From Botrytis cinerea B05.10 (lineage: Eukaryota; Ascomycota; Leotiomycetes; Helotiales; Sclerotiniaceae): 64,000 nt of DNA. Location: contig NC_037316.1 in assembly GCF_000143535.2 (NCBI RefSeq), positions 2,046,001 through 2,110,000 on the forward strand, read 5' to 3'. The notes under the pieces were generated by a model. It was given only the letters and a program-made list of their open reading frames with translations, ran no database searches and was not told the origin of the DNA. The stretch's first letter is position 1; each line of letters opens with the position of its first letter. Below, piece by piece: positions 22,031 to 37,036 of this stretch. The position numbers and the translations under genes were made by a program.

Positions 22031-25000
22031 ATGGAGGCTATTCAGGATAGAAATAATCCTGATATAACCATGGAAAGCAACCTACAAACAAACCTTCCCG
22101 AGGAGATTCTGGAAATCGTTAACCTTCAACAATCCCCTCACTTCCTCGAAACTCTCGCCATATCTGCATTGAAGCCCAAACAAACACTCAAATTATTCAC
22201 ATATTTTAATTCCTTAATCGCGGACTCGGCTGCAAGATGGGTTGCCAATTCGCACCTTGGTACCCAAAAAAATGAAATCATTGAAGCATTTTCACGAATA
22301 CTATACCTTGCGCCGCACCTCACTACCTTTCTCGATAAATATCTCTCCGAAACTACACCCTCTACAGAGAATGGCTCTTCTCGCAATATAATCAGCCTGG
22401 GAGATGGTGCAAGTGTGTTGAGTAATGGTCAGTCTGATCTGGCGCTGCAACGGATTCTGCTGGCAACATGGAGGCTTCTCAACTTCGACAAGCAGGCCTA
22501 CTCTGGGACAGTTTCAAACTCCACGATTCAAAGCCTTCTCGGACATACTGATATAGCAGTTCGGTATCTTGCGGTGAGAATTTTCTGCCAGCTTCAATTT
22601 GCCTCGGACGATAGGTTGGAGGCAATGGTTGCGAAATTCGTTGGAAATACAATGGCAGTAATGGGGGACTTCGACGGCGAAATGGTGGACTATGGATTCC
22701 TTAGTATCTTCGAAGAAAAGCGGCTGAAAAATGCTGCTTTGTGCTTGAGAACGGAGACAGAGATGTTTCAATCTCAAAAGGTATTACAGGAGTTTTCACC
22801 ACTGGTTGTGCAATATTCAGATGTGCTCTTACCTCGTCCAAACGGCTATCCTTCGCAGCCATCTAAACTCATATCAACAACCACAACCGCGCAGAATAGG
22901 GAATCTTTTGCCAAGGCCCTTATGTCTTCATCGCCAATCTTACTTCACGGGTTAGCTGGCGCAGGAAAGACTTCGTTGGTTAATGACTTCGCACGGGAAC
23001 TTGGGATGGATTCAAGCATGGTTACGCTTCATTTGAATGAGCAGACTGATGCAAAAATGCTTATTGGGATGTACGCTACAGGTTCTACACCCGGATCTTT
23101 CACCTGGCGAGCAGGCGTTCTAACTACAGCTGTAAAGGAAGGGCGCTGGGTTTTCATTGAGGATCTTGATCGCGCTCCAAATGAAGTTATCAGCGTGATA
23201 CTGCCACTTGTGGAGAGAGGCGAGCTTCTAATACCAAGTCGGGGTGAATCTATCAAGGCCAAGGCAGGTTTTAAGCTCCTTGCGAGTATTCGAACCTCTT
23301 TGAATGTGAGTGGGGGAGAGATTCCACCCGCATTACACATGCTCGGAGCACGAATGTGGCAGCGTGTTCCTATTCACATGCCAAATCAAGACGAGTTTCG
23401 AGAAATAATTGAAGGTACTTACCCAATATTGCGCCAATTTTTGCCTGGAATCATAAGCGTCTACGAGAGACTCTACCAACTCTCTGTTAAGCCTTCTTTT
23501 GCATCTAAAAGTCGAACTTCAATTGGACGCCCAATAAGTCCTCGGGATCTTCTCAAGTGGTGCAGAAGACTAGCAAGTGTTCTTACATCATCTGGATCCA
23601 AGACCGGCAGTGAGCCTATAACCGACAGCACAAAATATGAGATGTTTTTAGAAGCCGCCGATTGCTTTGCCGGAAGTCTACAGTCTGAGGAATCTCGGAG
23701 GTCGGTGGTTTCATGCATTGCTGAGGAAATGCACATTGATCCTCAGACTATGGAACATTTTCTCACTGGCCATATTCCGCGTTACGATGACGGCGATAAC
23801 GAGCTTCTGATTGGTAGAGTGCGATTGTCTAAGAAACGTAGTAGTCGTGTTACGAAGCCCACTAAAAAGAGCCGCCCCTTTGCGAACACAACGCATGCCA
23901 AAAAGCTGCTGGAACAAGTTGGAGTAGCAGTCCGGATGTCTGAGCCAGTTCTATTAGTTGGAGAGACTGGTATTGGTAAGACTACCGTCGTACAACAGCT
24001 TGCAGATTCGTTGGGCTTCAAACTCACTGCTGTGAACTTATCACAACAAAGTGAAGTCGGTGATTTGCTTGGAGGCTTTAAACCTGTGAATGTCCGGAGT
24101 CTTGCAATCCCACTCAAAGATGAATTCGATGATCTATTTGCGTCGACAGGCATCTCTGCCACAAAGAATCAAAAGTACATTGATCAACTTGGAAAGTGCG
24201 TCGCAAAGAGTCAATGGAGCAAGGCATCGAAATTGTGGCGTGAGGCTCCCAAAATGTTTGAAAAAATTGTATCTGAGCTTGCAAAAAGAGAAGAAACAAG
24301 CACGCCCACCACCTCTGAGCAACCAACAAAGAGGCGAAAGACGGAGTCAAAGTTACAGTCACTGTTGAAATTGAAATCTCGTTGGTTAAGGTTTTCGCAG
24401 AGCTTGGACCAATTCGATATTCAGTTATCCGCAGGCTCCAAAGGTTTTGCTTTCTCATTTGTCGAAGGTAATATTGTCAAAGCAGCTCGCAATGGAGAAT
24501 GGGTACTTCTTGATGAAGTCAATTTAGCATCTCCAGATACCCTTGAGAGTATAGCTGATCTGTTGCATGGTGGTACTGGTTCTCCCTCAATTCTTCTTTC
24601 TGAAACTGGTGAAATAGAGCGGATCCAAGCACACCCAGACTTCCGCATATTTGGTGCCATGAATCCAGCAACAGATGTTGGAAAGCGTGACCTTCCTATG
24701 GGGCTACGTTCTAGGTTCACTGAACTCTACGTTGATAGTCCAGACAAGAATCTAGATGATCTTTTAGCTGTGATCAAAGCATATCTCAAAGGGACAAGTA
24801 GCAACGACGAAAGGGCTGCTCATGATGTCGCACGTCTTTATATGAACACCAAACGACTCGCCGAAGAGAAGCGATTGGTTGATGGTGCAAATGAAGTACC
24901 GCACTTCAGTTTGCGGACATTGACTCGTGTTCTCTCCTACGTCACCGAAATTGCTCCATCTTATGGCTTACGTAGGGCGCTGTACGAAGGGTTTGCGATG

Positions 25001-28000
25001 GGGTTCTTGACTCTTCTGGATCGAGAATCCGAAAAAATGCTAACTCCACTTATCGAGCACCATTTGTTAGACAGCCATGGCAACCCACAAGCTCTTTTGG
25101 CCCAAACTCCAAAACATCCAGAGGATGGAAAACAATATGTACGATTTATGAACAAGAAAAGAGATCGTCAATATTGGATGCTTCAAGGTTATGAGGCCCC
25201 CCAAGAGCAACCTCACTACATCATCACGCCATTTGTCGAGCGTAACATGCTCAACTTAGTCCGTGCAACTTCAACTCGTCGCTTTCCAGTCTTGATTCAA
25301 GGTCCAACTTCATCCGGAAAGACTAGTATGATCGAATATCTTGCTAAGTTTAGCGGAAATAAATTTGTGCGAATCAACAATCATGAACATACTGATCTAC
25401 AAGAGTACTTGGGCACTTACGTCTCCGATTCAGACGGAAAGCTGCGCTTCCAAGAAGGTTTGCTCGTTCAAGCTCTTCGTCAAGGCCATTGGATTGTTCT
25501 CGATGAACTCAATTTGGCTCCTACCGATGTTCTAGAAGCACTTAACCGTCTTCTGGATGACAATCGTGAACTTCTCATCCCAGAAACGCAGGAGATTGTT
25601 CGCCCACATGAGAACTTCATGCTCTTTGCAACACAGAATCCTCCAGGACTTTATGGTGGTCGTAAGACTCTATCTAGGGCCTTCCGTAACCGTTTCCTTG
25701 AGCTCCACTTTGACGATATCCCAGAAGACGAACTCGATTTTATCCTTGAGAAACGAAGTCAAAAGGTTGCGCCCTCAGATTGTCGAAGAATTGTCGCAGT
25801 ATACAAGGAGCTTTCGCGCCTTAGGCAATCTACACGTCTTTTCGAACAGAAGGATAGTTTTGCTACCCTCCGTGATCTTTTCCGATGGGCACTACGAGAT
25901 GCTGACAATAGGGAGCAGCTTGCCGCTAATGGGTACATGCTACTTGCCGAACGTGTTCGCAATTCGGAAGAGAGGGCAGCCGTCAAGGAAATTATTGAGA
26001 AAGTCATGAAGGTCAAAATTGATATAGATGATCTTTACAGCAACAATCTTGCAGAGATCAAAGCCTACAATTCAACCACGAATTCGCAAGGTGTAGTCTG
26101 GACACAGGCAATGCGCAGGCTTTATGTTTTAGTCTCTCATGCTCTCCGAAATAATGAGCCTGTGTTGCTTGTGGGTGAAACCGGATGTGGTAAGACTACA
26201 GTGTGCCAGATGCTAGCTGAAGCATTCGGAAAGACTCTCCACATTGTAAATGCACATCAGAATACAGAGACAGGAGATCTGATTGGAGCTCAAAGACCAG
26301 TGCGAAACAGAGCCGCTGTCTTGGAGCAGCTTAAACAAGATCTTCTGCAGTCCTTGGACGGGGTTGGTCAAGGTCAATCCGAATCTGAGAGCCTCGACTC
26401 ATTATGGGCCACATATAAATCTCTTCCAGAAACAACTCTTTCTCGCGTACCAATTGATCTGTCATCGCGAATTCAACTCAATCAAATCAAGGCCAAGGCT
26501 CTTTTTGAGTGGTCTGATGGAAGTCTCGTGCAAGCATTGAAGGAAGGACAGTTCTTTTTACTTGACGAAATATCACTCGCAGACGACTCAGTGTTGGAGA
26601 GATTAAACTCCGTTTTGGAGTCACATCGAACAATTTTGCTCGCAGAGAAGGGCGTAGAGAACTCCTTTGTCCAGGCTGCTGACGGGTTCCAATTTTTCGC
26701 AACTATGAATCCTGGGGGTGATTACGGTAAGAGGGAATTATCACCCGCTCTTCGCAACAGATTCACGGAAATCTGGGTTCCAGCCTTATCAGACCATGCA
26801 GATGTCATACAAATTGTGGAAGCCAAGTTGAATCCCAAGATGAAACAATTTTCGGAGCCCATGGTCAAGTTTGCAGAATGGTTTGGTGAAACATACCGGT
26901 CTACATCCTCGACCTCAATATCTGTTCGTGATATCTTGGCATGGATCAAATTCATGAATGAATGCTCGACTACCAACCCTCATTACGCTGTTCTTCATGG
27001 TGCGGCTATGGTTTACATTGATACCCTTGGAGCAAATCCAGCTGCTCTCTTGGCAATTAATCCGGAAACAATTCATGAGGAACGTGCAAAATGTCTCCGC
27101 CAGTTGAGCGCTTTACTCAACTACGATGTCAATGCCATATACTTTACACCAATAGAATTTCAGGACCAGAATAGTCATATCTCTATGGGTGGCTTCCATG
27201 TTTCAAAACAGGCTGGCTCTGATAGCGACCCAGGGTTTGCCTTCGATGCACCTACGACAAAACTCAACGGCATGCGGGTACTTCGTGCTCTCCAAGTTCA
27301 GAAGCCCATACTTATCGAAGGTAGCCCTGGTGTTGGCAAGACGACCTTGATTGCAGCATTGGCACGTGCATGTAATAGACCATTGACTCGTATCAATTTG
27401 TCAGAGCAGACTGACCTTATGGATTTGTTTGGATCAGACGTTCCTGTTGAAGGTGCCGAAGCGGGACATTTTGCGTGGCGTGATGCTCCATTTCTTCAAG
27501 CAATGCAGCGAGGAGAATGGGTACTTCTTGACGAAATGAACCTTGCATCCCAGTCGGTTCTTGAAGGTCTAAATGCTTGTCTTGATCACCGTGGAGAGGT
27601 ATACATCTCAGAGTTAGACCAGACGTTCAAACGCCATCCGAACTTCTCTGTTTTTGCCGCTCAAAATCCTCATCACCAAGGTGGCGGCAGAAAGGGTCTC
27701 CCTAGCTCTTTTGTTAATCGATTTACTGTTGTCTATGCTGATGTGTTTAGAGATGATGATATGAAGCTAATTTGCCAGCATAATTTCCCTTCCATGCCAC
27801 AGGAATTAATTACAACCATTATCAATTTCGTCACACGACTAGAAGACGAGATTGTACACAAGCGGAAATTTGGCTCCCAGGGCGGTCCTTGGGAGTTCAA
27901 TTTGCGAGATATCCTTCGATGGTTGCACTTGTTGACATCGTCAGCTCCATTCCTTGCTAATCGAGCTCCAGCCGATTTCTTGAATTTGATCTTTCGACAG

Positions 28001-31000
28001 CGTTTTAGGACTACCAAAGACAGAGAAGAGCTGGATGGAGTGTTTGCGCAGGCATTTGGTTCAGATGTACCATTCCGTCAATTCTATCACAATATGAGCC
28101 CAACCGCCTATCAGGTAGGAATAGCATATATGCCAAGACATGCACTCTACCAACGCACGGCATTTCCACAAGTTGACCTTGTTAATCGTCTTCCGGAGTT
28201 GGAGTCACTAATCATGTGTGTTCAACAAAATCTACCTTGTATTTTAGTAGGATCATCAGGCTCTGGAAAGTCTACACTTCTTGAGCATGTTGCGGCTGCT
28301 AGTGGTAAATCCCTCACGGTATTCCCATTGAACGCAGATATCGATACCATGGATCTAGTGGGTGGATTTGAACAAGTCGATCCGCGACGGGCTGCCAGCA
28401 AGTTTTTACAAGAGCTTCTCGAGTTTATGGAAGGTCGTATACTTAGCACAATTCCTCAACAGATTCCCGAAGATGCAATCAAAGTTCTTGATATTTTGAG
28501 AAAGAATACTACAAACTCCTCTTTCTCGTTCCAGGAAATTTCTCTCCATCTTCGAAAGCTGGAACAAACAAGCTCTTTACCAGAATTTGGAGCATTGGCA
28601 GAGACGTGCGAAACTTTTGCAAGTCGCCCTATGGGCGTCGAGAATGCCAGGTTTGAATGGGTGGATGGCATCTTGATCAAGGCATTGGAGCAGGGAAAAT
28701 GGTTGGTGCTTGATAATGCTAATCTATGTAGTGCTTCCGTATTGGACAGACTCAATTCGCTACTTGAACCAAATGGATTTCTTAGTATCAATGAACATTG
28801 TGGACCAGATGGAGAGCCAAAAATTGTCAAACCACATGCCGATTTCAGAATTTTCCTAACCATGGATCCTCGATTTGGGGAGCTATCGCGAGCTATGAGA
28901 AATCGTGCTGTGGAGATTTTCCTGGAGCCACTCTCGCCAGAGAGCGACCCTATTTTCGGCACTCAGTTTTCCATTCGACCAGAAGCCACACTTCAGAGAT
29001 ATCGCCAGATGTCAAAAATTCTAGACCTTCAATATTTAAATCCTACTCAGGCAGATCTTATTAACCGCATTGCACTGGATAATCTAGCTTGGTCCGATTT
29101 ACCACTTCTTACAAGATATGCCGAAAGCGTGGCCCAGAATCTTGAGCAACAGGGGATACCCACCGCGAGGTTGTCGACAATATCTCGACAATATATGCAG
29201 TTATACCAGTCCGAAGATAGCCGCGATTTGAGAAATGCAGTGGGAGATTTATTAAATAAAGTTGCGAAGAAGACCTTGTTACCCGCAGGCTTCAGTGACG
29301 CACAGGTTAGTGACCGTGCAGTCCCATTCATAGTTAAACAATGTACTGATAGCGCAAATAAAATATGTAGATCATCCATCCTCTCCAAAACTCGCCATTG
29401 GTGCCATTACTGCAATCTACTTCCAATGAATTACAGGTTCATTGGATTGCAGCATGCCTGGAGTATAAACTTCAAATTGCAGCTGCGTCAGAGGCCCACC
29501 AAGAACAAGAATCTGTCATTCAAACCCTTAAGCCTTCCCAAATGAACCGCCTCCAACGATCCATGGTCAGTGACAGAGTAGCTTCAGTAGCAAAAGACTC
29601 CACATTACGAGTCTCTCACTTTTTGATGCATACACTTCAATCCATCAACTCTTATCTGAATGCTCACGTTACGGCAAATGATCATTGCAAGGTAAGTTTT
29701 CAGGCAAACATCGTTGCACTTGCTTGCGCTCTTTCTAATTCCAATCTAGTTCCGAAAGCAAATTATCACTTCTCTAATCCGCTATTGGTGGAGTACTTTC
29801 AATCTTGTCACTGCGCCGACGTTTGAAGAAGCGACATTCCAGTCCCATTTGACAATTGGAAATACAGTCATGGAAGAACTAATCAAGAACAACCCTCTGG
29901 TTGCTGAGCAGAACTCTCTAATCACAACCTTTGTCTCAGAATTACAAACAAGTTTCGCTTCCGGATTCAAGTTGACGACGGGACTAAGCATGGAGTCACT
30001 CTGGAAAAAACTCCGGCCTATGGTTCCTACTAAATTTGAAGTTATGCAAATTATGGATCAGATGGAAAAACTGGCTGTTAGGTTTGATGCTCTACGATGG
30101 AAAGCTTCGATCTCAGTCGCTGAGCTTGGAGGTATTATGACTTCCCTCGTGAAAGCACATCAACTCCTCCTATCTTCGGATGTGGATGGAGCTGCTCTCA
30201 TTCAAACTTTGACATCGGAGATTGAAACCCTCGAAAAGAGTGTTGATTCTGAGGAGGAAAGTCCTCGTCCTTTCCTACATGACCAATTCGAAGCTCTGAG
30301 GCAATTTCAAGTTCTTGCAGCTCTGGCGTCCAATCAGCAAGCTAGTGATATGGTAGACATCGATACTGTTGTTCTCGCCGATCATCCAATCACATCACAA
30401 ATGCGTCTGAATACATCAAGCACAACTTCATGGCTGCTACAAAATATTGACTATCTATGGTCTGGTGATCATGGCCTTCAGCCTATTGCCGGCAGCTTTT
30501 CGACTGATTTCCTGCATCAAATGAATATCATCAGCGAGGTTGACCTCAAATCCCTGAGGTTGCTCGAGTCCGAGCTGCCTGTCATGGCAGAAAAGCTTGC
30601 AAAGTCTAGTGGAATATTGTCCAGCAGCCAACTGGTGGCTACCAATCAAGTCCTTTCTAATCTCGTGTCGAGAATTATTAGTGCACACGGTGATCAAAGT
30701 TTCAATAATTATCTGAACAGAAAAGAAATTCTTGCTTCGCAGGATGTTACTGAAGCCTGGCACAAATCCACTCTAGACAATTTCTATGAAACGGTTTCTG
30801 CTTACCAAGCGAAACATTTCAATGGTCAACCGTTGATTGATACAGATATCAATTCTGATATTGAAAAGGCAGTTTTTGCCATGGAAGCTGCAATTAAGTC
30901 GCCTAAAGATAATATGCAGTATTCAGCTCTAGCGTGGGTTCATTTTGCTGTGGGCTGCATTTCCCTTTACGTCCCAGATCGAGCGTTTGATCCCGACAAG

Positions 31001-34000
31001 AGACAGCGACTTGAGCAACAGAGGCACGAAGAAGTAATCCAGGAGTTGCAAAATAAGCTCGATGCCCTTCAGAAATTCGAGCGTCTCTTCTCTGGCCAAG
31101 AATCAAATCTCCGCTGCCAACTTCTTGAAGAAGATATAGTAGAAATTGGTGCCCCTCCAGAGGCATCAGAGCAAGTTTATCGGCCAGCGTTTTCCCAGTT
31201 GGACAAGCTTCAAGGTGAATTCAAGAACCTCTTGAAAGTTGTCTTGCCCTCACCTGCTATCACGTCGAAAATTTATCAATACTTGATAAACGACGATCAA
31301 GATATCTTGAACGAAATTAAGCTCATTCAGAATAACGTCCTTCAAATCATACGCCGTCTTTCGGAACGTTTCCACGCATATAGCGATCTTACCACGCCTG
31401 TGATAAATATTCTTCGCTGTCTTCAAATAGGATTGTACATGGCTGCACTTATATCGAAGGATCCATCAAATAACAGCAAGGCAGCTTTGGCTCTAAGTAA
31501 AGCAACACCATTCTTGGGGGGCACACCTAAGTCTATTGATGAAGAGATTGTATCTGGTCAGCCATTAGAGTACTTGACATTGATGGCTACTACTACGACA
31601 ATTGAGAGTGTCGATTCCCTAGATCCACAAACTCGTGAATCACTCTTTACGTCTATTCATTCATGTTATGAGCAATGGGCCAAAAAGCTTGACGCCGACC
31701 GACTTGAGGGAGAAACGAGGTCTGGTTTGTACAGATTCCGCGGAAGTGCTGAAGACGAAGACGAGATCGACCAAGAACAATTTAATGAGCTTTTCCCCTC
31801 TTATGATGAAGAGAATCCAAGCGCGTCAAGTGCTATATCACAACAACAAAATGTCAGAGATACTGCTGTCTCTTTAGCTCGTGTGCATGGCGATATATTT
31901 TTGGGTGGACCATTGCCATCTGAAAGTATAATGTCTTTGATCAAGCACATTTCTACTCATATGGGCAAACTCCATGGAAGTGACGCTGGATTTGGGGATC
32001 AGAATAGGATCAAATCTCTTCTTCCAGGCTCGATATTGCTATTGAGTGACAAGATTGACGCTCTAAGTTCTTCCGCCACAGTAGCCGAGAATTACAATTT
32101 TTACACCGACGCAAATCTTCCGGAGACTCGCAAGTTGGTCAGTTTGATTCATCAAGTGCAGACAAGATTCAGAGAACTCCAAGCTGTGGACGAGATTGCT
32201 CACATGCAACCCCTTGAAGATGTCATGGTCTCATGTAAAGAATTGCTTCAATTCCGCCACACAGAGCCACTTGCGAAGATCATCACCAAGGTAGAGAAAG
32301 TCCATAGCTTCATGCACGAATGGCAATTTGGTGGATGGGCCAGTCGTGCAAATTCTGCACTCCCTCTATACGACAACTTGACTGCTACAATAGTAAATTG
32401 GCGTCGTCTTGAATTATCAACATGGGCGAAATTGTTTGACATGGAGAACAAACAGTGCGACGACGATGCAAGATCCTGGTGGTTCGTCGCATACCAGACA
32501 ATTGTTGCCGGTCCACTCTCAATATGTGAGTCTGTTGAGGAGCTCAAAGCTTATGCCCAGAAGCTCCTTCAAGATCTTGAGACCTATTTCTCAACAGCCA
32601 TAATGGGTCAATATGTGCAACGTCTCAAGTTGTTGAAGCAACTAGAAAAACACGTTGAACTCCTAGTATTGGACTATCCAAACCTGTCTATAATCGGGAG
32701 CGCTCTGGCCAATTTCATTGCTCTTTATTCGAGGTACGAAAAGTTAGTAGAGGATAGTTTGAAGAGAGGTCGAGTATCACTAGAGAAAGCCATGCGTGAT
32801 GTGCTACTTCTTGCAAGCTGGAAAGACACAAATATTGTTGCTTTACGCGACAGTGCCAAGAGATCTCATCACAAGCTTTTCAAAATTGTTCGAAAGTACA
32901 GAGCACTTCTTGGCCAACCTATGGATTCACTTATCAAGCAAGGCCTTCCTGATGAAGTCGCCGCCAGTGAAGACAAAATCAGCTACCTGCCCCCAACACA
33001 ATTCCCTACTGTCGACCAATCTGCCCTCGCATTATGTGCTTCCACGGTTCCTAGTTGGACACAAAAGCCCAAGAGATTTATCAATGTATCCAACACTGTC
33101 AGTATGATGGCGGACAAAAGTCAATTGCTTGGGTCTTCGGTGGATGGATCAACCTATCTTGAGTCATTCCTCGAGAACATCATCACGTCAACGTCGGAGT
33201 TACAAAAGGCCACCCCGTCAATACTTACGGAAGACAACAAAGATACTGTCAAACATCTTAAATCTCAAAAGCGCAAACTCTTTGCGGATACATTGAAAGA
33301 TCTTCGTCAAATGGGAATCAAATACAACTTGGGTGTCAACGCACTTGCCAAGCAAGACTCATTGTCTCTTGTTCTGGCCAACACAAATTATATCTCTCCA
33401 AACGGTTCTCAAGATCTAGAGTACTACTTTCATAAGACAGTGGAGCTTGCTCCAAGAGCAAGAGAGGCATCAAGACAACATTCTGACGATCTAAGCGGCG
33501 CAGAGGTAGCAAGAAGTACTGGATTCTTGGAAGGCTTATTGCAAGTTCTCCTGGACCAACGCAACAGTCTCTCAAATGCAATGACAAACATGAAGGTCTT
33601 GCGAAATATCATCAAAATGGCGAAGGGACTTTGGACTCCGGAAATATATGAGCTTAAGACGGCTAGTACGATCTCTAACCACGAGAATGTCCTACAGTGG
33701 TTGCCCAACATTCTGAGTGTTGGACTAGAGCTTGTCAACACGCATGCAAAACTTGGAAAGGTTGACGCTAAATCAGTTGTGGAAAGCTTGTCCTCGTGGA
33801 AAGATATATTCGTTGATCTTCGGACCAGATGGTCTTCGTCGTCTGTTCTACCATTTGGAATCGTGTCAACTCAACGCCTAGAACTCGAGATGGCTATCAA
33901 TGATGCCACTAAGCAGCTAACAATTGATCTGAGGAATCTCATCGAGCAGCGTCCAGACCTAGGTTTCGTCCTCGATCAGATCTTACCTTGGACTGTCATT

Positions 34001-37000
34001 GACTCGTTATCGACTACAGCAGTTCCTACAAAAGCCCGTTTGGAAGATCTTGACCAGAAGCTTTCCGCTGTTTGCAACACGATCTTGGCCGCCATGGAGA
34101 AATATCACGGATCCATTAGTGATCTCCCGACGTCAACTGAAGATCAAGGCTGGCTTATCAAGAGCGATACTACCCTCGTAAACAGCATTAAAGCTCTCCA
34201 CTGTGACAATATTGCTGGTCAGATTAAGCAATCATTTGCCATCCTTCAACGTCTCAATCTTGCAGATGACAATGTTAGTCGAAGCGCCGGTGCTATATTT
34301 GCAGTTGCCCTTCCAATCATCCAACAATACTACAACACATTGGAAGAAAGTATTACTCGATACGCGACGTTACATCGTTCAACATGTAAGACTTCATACG
34401 TTCTTGCCAAGACCTTCACACAAATTGCATCACAAGGTTTCTGTACACCATCAGAAAAACAAGATGCTCAAGATGGCAAGACCGAGAAATTAGAAGGGGG
34501 AACTGGACTGGGCGATGGAGAAGGTGCTGAGGATATAAGTAAAGATATTGGAGAAGATGAAGATCTTGATGAATTGGCTCAAGAACCAAACAAAGAAGAG
34601 AGAGGAGAAATTGAAGATGAACAAGATGCAGTTGATATGGCTGATGGTGAGATGGAAGGTCAAATGGGAGAAGCTGAGAAAGAAGACGAGGAAGGCTCGG
34701 GAGATGAAGAGAAAGATGGCGATGAGATGGATGAGGAAGCTGGAGATGTGGACGATTTGGATCCTAATGCAGTGGATGAGAAGATGTGGGATGGTGATAA
34801 TGAGCAAGCTGAGAAAGATCAAGAAGGGGATGAATCGAAGGGAAAGGCCTCAAAAGACGAACAAGTCGCTGCTCAAGAAAATAAAAAAGAATCTGGAGAG
34901 GGCGATGAGGGTAATGATGGGGAAGAAGATGAGGAGGAGATGGCGGGAGCTGAGCAAAGTGAGGAAGTTCAACAACAAGATGATGTAGAAAAGCATGACC
35001 CCCATGCCGATGAAGGGGATGCTTTGGACTTACCTGATGATATGCAATTGGATGGAGAAGAGAAAGAGGGGAGCGATGGCAGTGATGATGGAATGGACGA
35101 CGGAATGGATGATCTTCCTGATATGGAAGACGAGGCCAAAGAAACAGATGAAGTCGCGAATGATGGAAAAGAAGAAGCGGATGCCGAGAATGCCGATGGC
35201 CAGGAAGATCAAGATATGGGTGATGAGATGGATGTTATTGATTTGGATGAAGAAAAGGATGAAGAAGGAGAGAAGACTGAAGAGGCCGGTGAGAAAGCTG
35301 ATGAAGAACCAGAAGAAGAACAACAACCGGAAGATCAGGAAGGGTTGTTGCGTGATCGCGAGGATGAAGCAACAGCTGATACCGAGAATGCTGTTCCCAG
35401 TGATGTTCAAGGCGTCGGCGAGGACCAGGACGACAATGAAGCTGATAAAAATGCCGATTCCAATAGCAAGGCTCAAAGAGATGATGGTGGTCAAGGTGGC
35501 GACTCATCTGAGAACAAGCAATCAGCTGCCGAAGATGGTGAAAAGGGTCGACAAGCTGCAGGTGATGCGCCACAGAACACACAAGATGATACTGAAGATA
35601 GCTCTGCTCCTCAGCCATTCAAGAAGCTTGGAGATGCGCTCGAGAAATGGCATCGTCAACAATCTCAAATCAGAGAGCCTACCGAGCAAGAAGATCAAGC
35701 TCAAGATCAAGCTCAAGATCAGAACATTGATATGGGAACAGAAAGCAATGAATTTCAACATTTGCAAGATGAGGATGCCGAAGCGGACACTCAAGCTTTA
35801 GGCACTGCTACAGAGGAGCAAGCTCATGCTCTTGACGAGTCTATGGCTGTCGATCCGGAAACTCAAGATATGCCAGAAATATTCCAGCCAGATGAAGTTG
35901 AGAAAGATGCCATTGACGAAGATGTTATGGATCTCGAAGATGATACTCTGGAGCCGAAAGAACCTTCCAACGCGTATGAAGGCCGAGCAGGTGCTTCTAT
36001 CCATCAAGCCAATAACAATATGGACGAAAATATGGACGACAACACTCACGCCAAAGCCAACGAGGATATGGATGAAGAGATTGAAGAAGTTGATACCCAG
36101 CTTGATAATACTCATCTTGATCCTAGTACCACTGTTTCCATTCGATCTGCAACAGAAGCTCGCGCTCAATGGACTCATTACGAATCTATCACGCGTCCAC
36201 TTTCCCTTTCCCTGACTGAGCAACTCCGATTAATCCTCGCTCCTACATTGGCAACCAAAATGCGAGGTGATTTCCGTACTGGTAAACGTCTTAACATCAA
36301 GCGAATCATTCCTTACATTGCCTCTTCGTTTAAGCGTGATAAAATCTGGATGCGTCGCAGTATCCCCTCCAAGCGTTCTTACCAAATCATGCTCGCCGTC
36401 GACGACTCAAAATCCATGGGAGAATCCGGTTCTGGAAGTCTCGCAATGGAGACATTAGTCATGATCTCAAGGTCTCTCGCTATGCTTGAGGTTGGTGAGA
36501 TATGCGTCGTTGGATTTGGAGAGAACGTTAAAGTGGCACATGAATTCGATGTGCCCTTCAGCTCTGAGGCTGGACCTGTTATCTTTGAGAACTTCGGATT
36601 CGAGCAATCGCGAACAGATATTACAAGACTCATTCGTGAGAGTATCAATTTGTTCCGTACCGCAAGACAGAAGGCATCATCATCTCCAGCGGATCTTTGG
36701 CAAATCTCCTTGATTATCTCAGATGGTGTTTGTAGTTCTTCTGAACATGACAACATCAGACGATTATTGAGAGAAGCGGAAGAGGAAAGAATTCTGATGG
36801 TATTTGTGATTGTGGATGATGTGAGAACTAAGAAGAAGGGAGAAAGTGTGTTGGATCTTAAGGAAGCTAAGTTCGTGAATAATGAGATGACAGGAAGAAG
36901 TGAAGTAAAGATCGAGAGATATCTAGATACTTTCCCATTTAGATACTATGTTGTAGTAGGAGATGTAGGAGAATTGCCAGGTGTGTTGGCAGGTGTATTG

Positions 37001-37036
37001 AGACAGTGGTTTGGGGAGGTTGTTGGTAGTGGTTGA
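22031..37036 (+). CDS. MDN1: Midasin (Rea1), dynein-like AAA ATPase of 60S subunit assembly
   Basis: Exons 22031-29305, 29371-29691 and 29750-37036 are all in phase and encode 4,960 residues, the usual midasin size. Six AAA modules are visible by their Walker A motifs: GLAGAGKTS (~312), GETGIGKTT (~646), GPTSSGKTS (~1095), GETGCGKTT (~1386), GSPGVGKTT (~1768) and GSSGSGKST (~2076). Walker B motifs are LLDEVNLAS-like, except module 6, which reads LVLDNANLCS. A long helical linker follows. Next comes an Asp/Glu-rich region (about residues 4130-4660), then a C-terminal MIDAS domain with VDDSKSMGES near residue 4748. Midasin pulls on Ytm1 and Rsa4 through the MIDAS domain and releases assembly factors from pre-60S particles in nucleolus and nucleoplasm. 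The ATG at 22031 is the first in frame. Confidence 0.97.
34540..36130 (+). other. Asp/Glu-rich flexible region of midasin
   Basis: About 530 codons within midasin are dominated by GAA, GAG, GAT and GAC. The region includes a short perfect nucleotide repeat (CAAGATCAAGCT units, about 35693-35720) encoding alternating Gln-Asp. In characterised midasins this tether lets the MIDAS domain reach the AAA ring. Confidence 0.85.

Noticed and set aside
34490..35801. Long frames on both strands inside the midasin acidic region
   Set aside because: They are by-products of the repetitive GAA/GAT codons; the sense midasin frame explains the sequence.
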